The notes beneath the pieces were generated by a model, which was not told where the DNA came from, did no database searches, and saw nothing but the letters and a program-made list of their open reading frames with translations. DNA of 64,000 nt, from positions 1 through 64,000 of the forward strand of contig NZ_JANCLX010000039.1 of NCBI RefSeq assembly GCF_024295805.1, read 5' to 3'. Numbering within the stretch: the stretch's first letter is position 1; each line of letters opens with the position of its first letter. Of the stretch, positions 1 through 7,314 are shown piece by piece. The position numbers and the translations under genes were made by a program. The DNA is from Streptomyces cucumeris (lineage in GTDB: Bacteria; Actinomycetota; Actinomycetes; Streptomycetales; Streptomycetaceae).

Positions 1-133
1 CGGCCGCGCGCACATGCACAGCGTCCCGGTCCGGATCGGCGTAGACGGCCACGCTCGCGATCCCGGCATCCCGACAGGCACGGGCAACACGGACAGCGAT
101 CTCGCCACGGTTGGCGATGAGCACCTTCTGCAT
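1..133 (-). CDS. Biotin carboxylase (acyl-CoA carboxylase alpha subunit), N-terminal fragment
   Basis: Only the first 44 codons lie in the window; the gene continues past base 1. The reverse strand from the ATG at 133 reads MQKVLIANRGEIAVRVARAC, the hallmark N-terminus of acetyl/propionyl-CoA carboxylase biotin carboxylase subunits (ATP-grasp family, carboxylates biotin on the BCCP domain). A GGAAGAGGGAAGAG-like purine run lies just upstream. It is the last visible gene of the polyketide operon, 56 bases after the hydrolase-fold gene. A matching carboxyltransferase beta subunit lies at 23369-24934, so the two genes bracket the cluster and probably supply malonyl-CoA extender units. Whether a BCCP domain is fused cannot be seen. 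Confidence 0.9.
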   Translation of the reverse strand, partial: MQKVLIANRGEIAVRVARACRDAGIASVAVYADPDRDAVHVRAA

Positions 134-189
134 GCTCTCTCTTCCCTCTTCCCATCAGAAGTACCGCCCGGCGAGGACGGTCAAGGTTG

Positions 190-1119
190 CTACCCCAGGG
201 CCCGCTCGAGGAAGTCCAGCACCACGCTCGCGTACGCCTCGGGATCGGTCTCCAGACCGAGCAGATGCCCGGCACCCGGCAGAACGTGGGTCTCGGCCTG
301 CTCATAGCGTTCGGCCAGGGCGTCCACCGAGGACGGCGGCACGATCGCATCGTGCTCGCCGGACATGAACAGCAGCGGGATCTTGGCGAACGTGCCGGTC
401 ACCGGAGGCGGCCACTCGGCCCGCACCATCGCCGGGCCCACGGTGCACAGGGTCCGGGTCACCACCGAACGGGACGGCTCCGCGCTCAGCGGGGCGGGCA
501 CCGGCAGTGCCTCCGCCTCCAGGAACTTGCGCAGCAGCGGCGCCACATCATGTCCCGGCCCGCTGTCGCACACCAGCGCGTCGACTTCGAACCCGTCGTG
601 CGTCAGCGCCCACATGGCCGAGAAGCACGAGAAGGCGAAGCCGTAGACGGCTATCCGCGCGGTGGCATAGCCATGGCGTTCGCGCAGCCGCTCCACCACG
701 GCTATGACATCGCCGGCGAACCGGTCACCCAGGCCCAGCAGCGAGCGGTCATCGCCGCTGGCCCCGTGGTTGCGGTGGTCGAAGAGGCAGACCGTGTACC
801 CGGCGTCGTGCAGGAACCGCGCGTGGCCAAGGCTGTGTTCCTTGCTCGTGCCCAGGCTGTGCCCGAGCACCACCACCCGGTCCGTGGCCCCGGGGCAGAG
901 CCAGGCATGGACGTGCTTCCGGGGGCTGAACGGGATCTTCAGCTCGGTGTACGGCAGTCCGTGGTCGCCGGGGTTCGCCTGCTGTGCCCGGTTGCGCGGA
1001 TGGAAGGCCAGATACGCCAGGGAGGCCCCGTACAGCGGGGCCACCGGAAGCACCGCGGCCGAGAGGGCGCGGGCCGCCAGCGAGGGCGGCCGCGCCGACT
1101 TCTGGCGAGGCTCGGGCAT
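190..1119 (-). CDS. Alpha/beta-hydrolase-fold protein, nucleophile position apparently Ala
   Basis: 309 aa. The fold is recognisable: hydrophobic N-terminal helix (about 15-38), core strand followed by VVVLGHSLG (82-90), SGEHD near 253-257 and PGAGH near 281-285 as acid and base positions. The nucleophile elbow expected after the helix at 135-148 reads YGFAFSC (159-165), with Ala162 where a catalytic Ser is normal. The GHSLG string sits at the oxyanion (HG) position rather than at the elbow, so it is probably not the nucleophile motif. The protein may be a non-hydrolytic relic, a cyclase or a binding protein; a conventional release thioesterase is the alternative. Start ATG has a GGAGGA site. 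Located near the distal end of the PKS operon. Confidence 0.75.
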   Translation of the reverse strand: MPEPRQKSARPPSLAARALSAAVLPVAPLYGASLAYLAFHPRNRAQQANPGDHGLPYTELKIPFSPRKHVHAWLCPGATDRVVVLGHSLGTSKEHSLGHARFLHDAGYTVCLFDHRNHGASGDDRSLLGLGDRFAGDVIAVVERLRERHGYATARIAVYGFAFSCFSAMWALTHDGFEVDALVCDSGPGHDVAPLLRKFLEAEALPVPAPLSAEPSRSVVTRTLCTVGPAMVRAEWPPPVTGTFAKIPLLFMSGEHDAIVPPSSVDALAERYEQAETHVLPGAGHLLGLETDPEAYASVVLDFLERALG

Positions 1120-1255
1120 CTGCGTCCTCCAGGAGGGGATGGAGTGTCCGTCGGCGGTCAGGGCGGTCTCGTCTCAGATCAGGACGGGTGGGGGGTCGGT
1201 GGCCCGCGAGCGGCGCGGCGGCCTGAAGGAGAGGGGGAGGCGGTGGGTACGGGTG

Positions 1256-1990
1256 TCAGCCGCACCCTCCGGCATGCCCGTGGTCTGCGGAGCGGACCAC
1301 GGCGGCACCGGCGCCGCCGGGTACCTCGTCCCCGGACGGCGGACCGGTCGCCGCGGTGGCGGCGGACCGGGCGCGGACCGCGTCGGCGAAGACGGCCAGC
1401 CGGTCCACCCCCCAGTACTTGTCGTAGCCCAGGGTGAAGAACGGCACGCCGAACGCCCCGTCCTCGCTCAGCGCGAGCAGGGCCGCGAGTCCGCGTCCGC
1501 CGCGCAGTTCCGCGTCATCGGCCGCGTCCGCCAGCGGACCGGCCGGGAGTCCCAGCTCCCCGGCGATCTCCGCGACGGTCCCGCGGTCGCAGATGTCCCG
1601 GCCCTCCTCCCAGCGCGCGCGGTAGACCCGTTCGACGTAGGCCGGGCCGAGCCCCGCGTCGGCGGCGAGGAAGTACGGCAGATGCGGCACCTCCCAGACC
1701 GGGTCCACATCCACCGGCCAGGTGACCGGCAGACCGCGGTCGGCGGTGAGCCTGCGCACGTCCTGGAGGACGTACAGGTGCTTGTCCCGCGACATCGCCG
1801 TGTACGGGAAGCGGCGGCGCCGCTCGGCCATCCGGCGTTCGCCGTCCGCGTCCGGCTCCCACCAGGGATGCCACTCCACCGCCTCTGCGACATCCGGATA
1901 GCGGTCCATCAGATCACGGTAGGCGATCCAGCTGTACGGGCTGCGGAAATTGAAGTAGAAGCGCGGCACTTTGCTGCGCTTGGCTGCCAC
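1256..1990 (-). CDS. DsbA-fold protein, 2-hydroxychromene-2-carboxylate isomerase-like
   Basis: 244 aa with GTG start and AGGGGGA ribosome site. Residues 11-21 read FYFNFRSPYSW, the family signature in which Ser replaces the CxxC of thioredoxin-like oxidoreductases; the C-terminal part has GVPFFTLG and YWGVDRL, also typical (kappa-class GST/HCCA isomerase). Family members bind a thiol cofactor and catalyse cis-trans isomerisation or related reactions. In this highly reducing type II PKS setting, a double-bond isomerase that converts a trans-enoyl or polyenoyl-ACP to a cis isomer is a reasonable role, for example before an electrocyclic ring closure. That substrate is inference. The last 35 residues are low complexity and probably disordered. 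Confidence 0.8.
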   Translation of the reverse strand: MAAKRSKVPRFYFNFRSPYSWIAYRDLMDRYPDVAEAVEWHPWWEPDADGERRMAERRRRFPYTAMSRDKHLYVLQDVRRLTADRGLPVTWPVDVDPVWEVPHLPYFLAADAGLGPAYVERVYRARWEEGRDICDRGTVAEIAGELGLPAGPLADAADDAELRGGRGLAALLALSEDGAFGVPFFTLGYDKYWGVDRLAVFADAVRARSAATAATGPPSGDEVPGGAGAAVVRSADHGHAGGCG

Positions 1991-2032
1991 GTCCGTCCCC
2001 CTCGTCGGTCCGTCGGGTCCTGTCCGGCTCGA

Positions 2033-2776
2033 TCAGATGACCACACCGCCGTCCACCTGGAACACCGCGCCGGTCACATACTCCGCGGTGGTCAGGTACG
2101 CGACCATGTCGGCGACCTCCTCGGGACGGCCGAAGCGACGGAGCGGAATGCTCTGCTCGGCATCCTTGCGCACACTGTCCGGCAGCGACGCCGTCATGTC
2201 CGTCTCGACGAAGCCGGGGGCGACCACATTGGCCCGGATGCCGTACCGTCCGACCTCCTTGGCGAGCGACCTGGTGAAGCCGATGATCCCGGCCTTGGAG
2301 GCGGCGTAGTTGCTCTGGGTGGCGTGGCCGTGCACCCCCGCCACCGAGGATATGGTCACCACACACCCGGACTTGCGCTTCATCATTCCGAACACCACGG
2401 AGCGGCAGACATGGTAAGTGCCGTCCAGGTTCACATCCATGACATCCCGCCACTCCTCGTCCCGCATCAGCAGCAGCGGATTGTCCCGTGTGATGCCGGC
2501 CGAGGTCACCGCGACGTCGACGGGGCCCAGCTCGTCCTCGGTGAACGCGACCAGGTCCCGGACCGCCGCCATGTCCCGGACGTCCGTCTGTCTGCCGACC
2601 ACCCGGCCGCCGTCCAGCTTCGCCGCCTCCTCCTCCAGGGTGCGGGCCGCCTCCGGGCCGGCGCCGTGGCAGAACACCACGTCGAACCCGTCCCGGGCCA
2701 GGCGCAGTACGGTCGCGCGGCCGATGCCGCGGGAGCCGCCGGAGACGAGTGCGACCCGTCGCTCGTTGTCGGACAT
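2033..2776 (-). CDS. 3-ketoacyl-ACP reductase (FabG-like SDR)
   Basis: 247 aa short-chain dehydrogenase/reductase. The NADPH-binding motif GGSRGIG is at 13-19, the NAG-equivalent is SAG at 92-94, and the catalytic Ser143, Tyr157 and Lys161 (YAASK) are intact. The C-terminus has PGFVETDM and the VTGAVFQVDGG motif of FabG. It should reduce the beta-keto group on the ACP-bound chain after each KS round in the cytoplasm. It sits between the two dehydratase genes and the isomerase gene, 16 bases after the first dehydratase, so the reductive set is contiguous. FabG of primary fatty acid synthesis is excluded by context rather than by sequence. Confidence 0.93.
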   Translation of the reverse strand: MSDNERRVALVSGGSRGIGRATVLRLARDGFDVVFCHGAGPEAARTLEEEAAKLDGGRVVGRQTDVRDMAAVRDLVAFTEDELGPVDVAVTSAGITRDNPLLLMRDEEWRDVMDVNLDGTYHVCRSVVFGMMKRKSGCVVTISSVAGVHGHATQSNYAASKAGIIGFTRSLAKEVGRYGIRANVVAPGFVETDMTASLPDSVRKDAEQSIPLRRFGRPEEVADMVAYLTTAEYVTGAVFQVDGGVVI

Positions 2777-2792
2777 GCGGTGTGGTTCCTTC

Positions 2793-3275
2793 CTAGGCGC
2801 CCGGGGCGTCGGTGAGCTCGGACGCCGGGCGCATCGTCATGGTCAGCCGCCCGACGGTCAGGGCGGTGGCGTCCCCGACCAGGCTCTCGCCCTCGAAGAC
2901 ATAGGTGTCGCCGACCCGGCGGGCCAGCCGTACATGGTGCTCCACCACGTCGCCGGGGAGGACGGGGCGGTGGAACGCGGTGTCGGTGACCCCGCCGAGC
3001 AGCATGGCCATCCCGGTGCGGACGTCCGGATTGGGCCGCTCCCGGGCCACCAGCACCCCGGCCACATGGCACCAGGACTCCAGCAGGACGGTCCACGGGT
3101 AGTGGTAGTCCTCCTCGGGTGCGTCGTCCGGCACCTCCGCGTACCAGGGCTCGTTGCAGGTGACCGCCTTCAGTCCGCTGGCCCGTTCGCCGGGGACGAG
3201 TTCGGTGACCCGGTCCACCAGCAGCATGGGATAGCGGTGCGGCAGGATCCGCTTGATCTCGCCGACCCCGATCAT
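2793..3275 (-). CDS. 3-hydroxyacyl-ACP dehydratase, FabZ-like hotdog
   Basis: 160 aa single hotdog fold. The N-terminal LPHRYPMLLVDRV is the classical FabZ signature. In place of the usual GHFP element there is an insertion ending in YHYP, giving His near residue 58, followed by LLESW with Glu near 66, so a His/Glu catalytic pair can still be drawn. The ATG overlaps the stop of the second dehydratase gene by ATGA, which implies equimolar synthesis. Two distinct hotdog subunits encoded back to back resemble the heteromeric dehydratases of aryl-polyene and highly reducing type II PKS systems, where the pair forms trans double bonds on the growing chain. Confidence 0.85.
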   Translation of the reverse strand: MIGVGEIKRILPHRYPMLLVDRVTELVPGERASGLKAVTCNEPWYAEVPDDAPEEDYHYPWTVLLESWCHVAGVLVARERPNPDVRTGMAMLLGGVTDTAFHRPVLPGDVVEHHVRLARRVGDTYVFEGESLVGDATALTVGRLTMTMRPASELTDAPGA

Positions 3276-3679
3276 CCGGCGGCTCCCCGGCCGGTGAAGC
3301 GCAGCCGGATCTGGGCGGCGGGGCCGCGGCCGGTGGCCGCCTTGGCCCGACAGCGCCAGTCCTCGCCCTCCCGGGTCCAGCTCAGTTCAACGCTGAGCGT
3401 GTCCCCGGGGTAGACCGGGCTGAGGAAACGGGAGGACTCCAGGGCGGCCAGCCGCCACTGCCGGACCGGACCGGGCAGGGTGGCGCGGGCACCGCGCTGG
3501 ACGTACTCCACGACGCACACCCCGGGCAGGATCGGGAACCCGGGGAAGTGCCCGGCGAGCACCCGCTCCGTCTCCGGGACCCGGACCTCGCACCGGGCGG
3601 GGCGCTCACCGGGAGCGCCGGGTTCGACGACGTCCACGGTGCCGTCGACCGGTCCGCACGCGGACGCCGTCGTCATCAC
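3272..3679 (-). CDS. Second 3-hydroxyacyl-ACP dehydratase (FabA/FabZ-like hotdog)
   Basis: 135 aa. It contains GHFPGFPILPGVCVVEYVQ at 43-61, the canonical catalytic helix region of FabZ/FabA dehydratases with His44 and Glu58. It lacks the LPHRYP N-terminal motif that its neighbour has, so the two subunits look complementary. The start is GTG at 3679 or ATG at 3676, both overlapping the ACP stop codon. Likely partner of the 2793-3275 product in a heteromeric dehydratase. An alternative is that only one of the two is active and the other is structural. Confidence 0.83.
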   Translation of the reverse strand: MMTTASACGPVDGTVDVVEPGAPGERPARCEVRVPETERVLAGHFPGFPILPGVCVVEYVQRGARATLPGPVRQWRLAALESSRFLSPVYPGDTLSVELSWTREGEDWRCRAKAATGRGPAAQIRLRFTGRGAAG

Positions 3680-3927
3680 TTCGCCAGCTTCGCGACGAGC
3701 AGGTCGTGCACCTTGCGCAGACAGGTGATGTCCTTCATCTCCCGCTCGTCCAGCTTGACCCCGTACTTCTTCTCCAGGACGACCATGACCTCCAGGGCCA
3801 TGAGCGAGTCCACGCCGAGGGTCTTGACGAAGTCGGCGTCGTCGGTGAGGTCCGCCTCGTCCACGTCCAGTACGTCCGCGACGAACGTGCGCAGTTCTTC
3901 CTTGTCGAGGGTGGTGGTGTCAGCCAT
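3676..3927 (-). CDS. Acyl carrier protein
   Basis: 83 aa, the standard ACP length. The phosphopantetheine attachment site is GVDSLMALE with Ser41. Acidic helix II surroundings and DVLDVDEADLTDD are typical of discrete type II carrier proteins. It lies directly after the malonyltransferase gene (22-base gap) and overlaps the dehydratase start. It is one of two ACPs in the operon; this one has the canonical DSL context and probably carries the elongating chain. No phosphopantetheinyl transferase gene is visible in the window. Confidence 0.93.
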   Translation of the reverse strand: MADTTTLDKEELRTFVADVLDVDEADLTDDADFVKTLGVDSLMALEVMVVLEKKYGVKLDEREMKDITCLRKVHDLLVAKLAK

Positions 3928-3949
3928 GGGGGTGTCTCCTTCCGCCGCG

Positions 3950-4933
3950 TCAGCGGGGATCGGTGGTGAGTTTGGCGAGCGCCTCGGGCGAGTCGACCGG
4001 GAGGGTCACGGCCCCCTCGACGGTCCGCCGGATCATCCCGGTGAGCTGGCGGCCGGGGCCGAGCTCCATGAACCGGGTACAGCCGAGATCCCCGGCCAGG
4101 GTGCGCACACCCGCCTCCCAGCGCACCGGGTGGGTGAGCTGGTCGAGTTCGAGCTCCCGCCAGCGGGCGCCGGTGCGGTACGCGCGGGCGTCCACGTTGG
4201 CGACCACGGGCAGATGCTCGGGGGCGAAGTGCACGGCGGCCAGGGCCTCGCGCAGTTCGTCGGTGGCGGCGGCCATCAGCGGGCTGTGGAAGGCGCCGCC
4301 GACGGCGAGCCGGATCACCTTGCCCTCGGCCTCGACGGCGAGCCCGGCGAGCCGGTCCACGCCCTCCGCGGTGCCCGAGACCACGATGGCACCGGGCGCG
4401 TTCACATTGGCGACCCAGATCTCCGGGCCCTCCTGCCGCACCGTTGCGACCAGGTCCTCCACGGTCTCCGGGCCGAGCCGCACCACGGCGGCCATGGTGC
4501 CCGGTGAGCGCTCGGCACAGGCGCGCATGGCCCGGCCGCGGGCGGCGACCAGCCGGGCGGCGTCGGCGAGCGGTACGGCCCCGGCCGCGTAGAGCGCGGT
4601 GTATTCGCCGAGGCTGTGCCCGGCGCAGGCCACCACCTCGCCCAGCACCCCGGCCTCGCTGGCCTCCCGGTGCACCAGCACCTCGGTGGTGAAGACCGCT
4701 ATCTGCGCGAGATCGGTGCGGCGCAGCGTCTCGTCGTCCGCCTTGAGCAGCAGCTCCTCGACGTCGATACCGGTGTACTCGGAGATCCCGGCCACCAGCG
4801 GCCAGGACGTGGCGTCCCGCCAGGGCGCGCCCATGCCCGCCTTCTGCGCGCCCTGTCCGGGGAAGACCAGGGCGGTGCGTGGTGGCGTGTCCGCCGCTTC
4901 CCCGGCGGCCGTCTCACGGTCCGTCATGTCCAT
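3950..4933 (-). CDS. Malonyl-CoA:ACP transacylase (FabD-like)
   Basis: 327 aa. FPGQGAQ at 24-30, the nucleophile elbow GHSLGE with Ser107, and GAFHSPLM with His216 define an acyltransferase of the FabD family. It loads malonyl units from CoA to the ACPs in the cluster. Many type II PKS clusters borrow the fatty acid FabD, so a dedicated copy next to the ACP gene suggests a specialised loading demand. Start ATG at 4933 is preceded by AAGGAG; an in-frame ATG six bases downstream is an alternative. Gap to the upstream KS-like gene is 34 bases. Confidence 0.94.
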   Translation of the reverse strand: MDMTDRETAAGEAADTPPRTALVFPGQGAQKAGMGAPWRDATSWPLVAGISEYTGIDVEELLLKADDETLRRTDLAQIAVFTTEVLVHREASEAGVLGEVVACAGHSLGEYTALYAAGAVPLADAARLVAARGRAMRACAERSPGTMAAVVRLGPETVEDLVATVRQEGPEIWVANVNAPGAIVVSGTAEGVDRLAGLAVEAEGKVIRLAVGGAFHSPLMAAATDELREALAAVHFAPEHLPVVANVDARAYRTGARWRELELDQLTHPVRWEAGVRTLAGDLGCTRFMELGPGRQLTGMIRRTVEGAVTLPVDSPEALAKLTTDPR

Positions 4934-4967
4934 CAGCTCCTTGTGCGTGCGCTCGGGGCGGCCGGGG

Positions 4968-6104
4968 TCACCGGATCCGCAGCAGGGCCGCTCCGACGAC
5001 GCCGTCCCGGTCGGCCGAGGTGACCAGGGCGTGCCCGCCGGTGGCGAGGTCCTTGCGCTCGGCGAGCGCGAGGACGGCGGCGATCTGGAAGGCCGCCGAG
5101 GCGGCGCAGGTGTCGCCGATGAGGTCGGCGGCCGAGATCACGGGCGGCGTTCCGCCGTCGAAGACCTCGGCGAGGGCGGCGCGTTCGGCCTCGCCCTCGG
5201 CGCCGGGGGCCCGGGAGTCGGCGAGCAGCCGCACCTCGCCGGGGGCCACCCCGGTACGGTCCAGCAGCCGCCGGACCACATCGGCGAGCACGGTGCGGAC
5301 GGCGTCGGCGCCGGGTGCGCAGCCGAACTCAAGACCGGTGATCTCGGCGAGGGCCCGGCGGCCGTGTCCGGTGGCGGTGGCCTCCGGCTCCAGCAGCCAG
5401 ACGGCCGCGCCCTCCCCGAGCACCGCGGTGGCGTCCTCGTCGGCGCGGGTGTGCCACTCCAGCCAGGCGCGGGCGGAGGAGAACTCCTCGACCGCGCCGC
5501 ACAGCACCGGGCCCGCGCGTCCGGCGCGCTGGAGCCGCAGGGCGTACTGGAGGGCGAGCAGTCCGGTGGCGCGGCCCCCGGCGATGGTGGTGTTGGGGCC
5601 CTTGAGCCCGTGCCAGATGGCGGACTGTCCGGCCGCGCAGTTCATCACCGTGTTGGGGAAGCGGGCCGGGTCGACGAAGAAGGGCCGCTCGCTGACGAGC
5701 GAGTCACGGGTGAAGTCCATGATGCTCTGGGCGCTGCCGGTGCTGGTGCCCAGGGCGAGTCCGGTGTGCTCGTCCACGCCCGGCAGCCGTTCGCCCGCGC
5801 CGCTGCCGCCCTCGGCGGTGTGCTCGCCGTTCCCGCCGTACAGCAGCGCGCGGAGGGCGGTCACCGCCAGACCGGTGGCCCGGTCCATCGAGCGGGTGCC
5901 CTTGCGGCCCAGGATCTCCCGGATACGGAAACCGGGGACGAGGCACGCCTCCCGGAACGGCGCGGACCACTCCTCGGGGTCCAGCGCGGTACCGGCCTTG
6001 CGGCCGGACCGCAGCCCCGTGGTGAAGTCCGCCCCGCTCAGGCCCAGGGGCGAGACGGCGGTCCAGGCCGAGATGACCGGGACGGCCCCGGCGGCGGTGT
6101 TCAT
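4968..6104 (-). CDS. KS-like chain-length-factor-type protein (CLF-1), all catalytic residues replaced
   Basis: 378 aa, thiolase fold of the beta-ketoacyl synthase family (SPLGLSG near the N-terminus, NTVMNCAAGQ, GEGAAVWLLEPE). The active-site Cys is replaced in GGRATGLLAL, the HGTGT segment is replaced by ADSRAPGAE, and the GH segment by IGDTCAAS, so it cannot condense. It is expected to be a structural or chain-length partner of one of the ketosynthases. No KS gene is adjacent, unlike the other two CLF-type genes, so its partner is uncertain. The ATG at 6104 has AGGAG 11 bases upstream; an in-frame GTG at 6173 that overlaps the preceding stop would add a 23-residue Ala/Pro/Thr-rich leader. 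Confidence 0.85.
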   Translation of the reverse strand: MNTAAGAVPVISAWTAVSPLGLSGADFTTGLRSGRKAGTALDPEEWSAPFREACLVPGFRIREILGRKGTRSMDRATGLAVTALRALLYGGNGEHTAEGGSGAGERLPGVDEHTGLALGTSTGSAQSIMDFTRDSLVSERPFFVDPARFPNTVMNCAAGQSAIWHGLKGPNTTIAGGRATGLLALQYALRLQRAGRAGPVLCGAVEEFSSARAWLEWHTRADEDATAVLGEGAAVWLLEPEATATGHGRRALAEITGLEFGCAPGADAVRTVLADVVRRLLDRTGVAPGEVRLLADSRAPGAEGEAERAALAEVFDGGTPPVISAADLIGDTCAASAAFQIAAVLALAERKDLATGGHALVTSADRDGVVGAALLRIR

Positions 6105-6169
6105 GGGTCCGTGGACTCCTTCGGTGGTGGCTTCGGTGGTTGCGGGCGCGGCGGGGACGGCGGGCGCGG

Positions 6170-6565
6170 TCACAGGAACCACACCTGTTCGTAGGCGGGC
6201 CAGCGGGACGCCAGCGCGCCGCCCTCGATGACGCGGACGCCCGGCAGCAGCCGGTCGCGCGCGGTGCGCCCAAGCGCGGTCAGCCCGTCCTCCTCGACCA
6301 TGACGGTCACCCCGGCCGCCAGCACCCGGGTCACCGAGGCGGCCGGATCGGGCAGCGAGGCCAGGGTCCGGCCGCCGATGCGCAGCTCCGGGGTGAAGTC
6401 GGTGGTGAGGGCGTACCCGGCGGCGGGGCCGCGCAGCACCAGATCGCATCCCCCGCTCTGCCGGTGGAGTTCGGGGACGACGTAGAGGGCGTCGGCGTAC
6501 CGGGTCTCCACCGAGCCCCGGTACGCCTTCTCCACGATCAGCAGCCAGCGTGCCTGGTCCGCCAT
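6170..6565 (-). CDS. DsrE/DsrF-like small protein (third of three in tandem)
   Basis: 131 aa. The N-terminal LLIVEKAYRGSVETRYADAL and the central AAGVTVMVEEDGL resemble TusC/DsrF-type subunits of the sulfur-relay family (Rossmann-like DsrE fold). Its single Cys is near residue 39 (GGCD) and there is none at the position used for persulfide transfer in the active subunit, as expected for a structural subunit. It follows the second DsrE-like gene by three bases, so the three form one translational unit. Family assignment rests on remote similarity plus the triple arrangement. It could also be an uncharacterised DsrE-fold partner with no sulfur role. Confidence 0.55.
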   Translation of the reverse strand: MADQARWLLIVEKAYRGSVETRYADALYVVPELHRQSGGCDLVLRGPAAGYALTTDFTPELRIGGRTLASLPDPAASVTRVLAAGVTVMVEEDGLTALGRTARDRLLPGVRVIEGGALASRWPAYEQVWFL

Positions 6566-6568
6566 GGC

Positions 6569-6976
6569 TCAGCACACCCCCATGAACAGGGTCTTGCCGG
6601 CGGCGCGGACATGCTCGGCGTAGACGAACAGCGACCGCTTGCGCACCTCGGGGATCTGCTCGGCCGCTCCGCGCTGATCGGCGCAGAAGCGGCAGACGTA
6701 CCAGTACAGCCGGTCGGGGTGATCGGTGATCAGGTCGCGGATGACACGCGCCACCGAGGGGTGTTCACGCCCCGGGTCGGACAGGTCCCGCGGCGTGGTG
6801 TCGCCGAGCGCGGCACCGGTCAGCCGGGTGGCGTCGCCGCACACCCAGATCTGCACCCGGGCGCCGCGGTCGAGCAGCGCGGTCGCCAGCCGCAGCGCGG
6901 AGGTGACCAGATCGGTCTGGTGCGGTGCGCCGTGCAGGTTGAGCAGCACATCGGTAGGGGGCACGGGCCGGGGCAT
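6569..6976 (-). CDS. DsrE/TusD-like small protein with Cys pair (second of three)
   Basis: 135 aa from the ATG at 6976, which overlaps the upstream stop as ATGA; a GTG nine bases earlier is possible. The layout LLNLHGAPHQTDLVTSALRL, then VQIWVCGDATRL, then WYVCRFCADQRG matches DsrE/TusD proteins, in which a conserved Cys in the last motif carries a persulfide. Here two cysteines, residues 95 and 98, fall in that motif, and another Cys is the C-terminal residue. This is the best candidate for the active subunit of a TusBCD/DsrEFH-like complex. No TusA, rhodanese or cysteine desulfurase is encoded nearby, so any sulfur donor would be supplied from elsewhere. Confidence 0.7.
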   Translation of the reverse strand: MPRPVPPTDVLLNLHGAPHQTDLVTSALRLATALLDRGARVQIWVCGDATRLTGAALGDTTPRDLSDPGREHPSVARVIRDLITDHPDRLYWYVCRFCADQRGAAEQIPEVRKRSLFVYAEHVRAAGKTLFMGVC

Positions 6977-7302
6977 CAGTGCCACACCGCCCGTACCCGG
7001 GGCTCCAGCAGTTCGGCGGCCACCTCGTCCATCTCCACCATCCGGCAGGCGGGCAGCAGATCGGCGGCGGGCAGGGCGCGCTGGGCGGCCGAGAAGGTGT
7101 CCACCCAGAGCTCGCCGCCGTCCCGCAGCAGTGTCTCCACGGCCGGTGAGGCACCGGGCAGGGCGGCGGTCACCCCGTTCTCCACGAGGAACAGCACCAC
7201 CCGGTGGCCGTCCCCGGCCAGCCGCACCGCGTCGCCGACGAACCGCTCGCAGGCGGGCCCGGTCTGCGGTCCGCCGGTCTCGATGAGCAGATGGTCAGTC
7301 AT
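6976..7302 (-). CDS. DsrE/DsrH-like small protein (first of three)
   Basis: 108 aa. LLIETGGPQTG at the start, VVLFLVENGVTAAL in the middle and GGELWVDTFSAAQRAL followed by AADLLPACRMVEMDEVA give the alternating strand-helix pattern of DsrE-fold proteins; the LVENGV element is common in DsrE/DsrH-like families. It begins 12 bases after the enoyl reductase gene and overlaps the next DsrE gene by four bases. The three DsrE-type genes in succession (108, 135, 131 aa) parallel the three-subunit DsrEFH/TusBCD arrangement. The job in a polyketide operon is unknown. Confidence 0.62.
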   Translation of the reverse strand: MTDHLLIETGGPQTGPACERFVGDAVRLAGDGHRVVLFLVENGVTAALPGASPAVETLLRDGGELWVDTFSAAQRALPAADLLPACRMVEMDEVAAELLEPRVRAVWH

Positions 7303-7314
7303 GTGCGTGTCCCG

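Noticed and set aside
430..466. GHSLG in the 190-1119 protein as a lipase nucleophile (this DNA span is not the motif itself; the motif is at residues 86-90)
   Set aside because: GHSLG follows the strand that normally leads to the oxyanion HG motif, about 75 residues before the expected nucleophile elbow, so it was not taken as proof of hydrolase activity.
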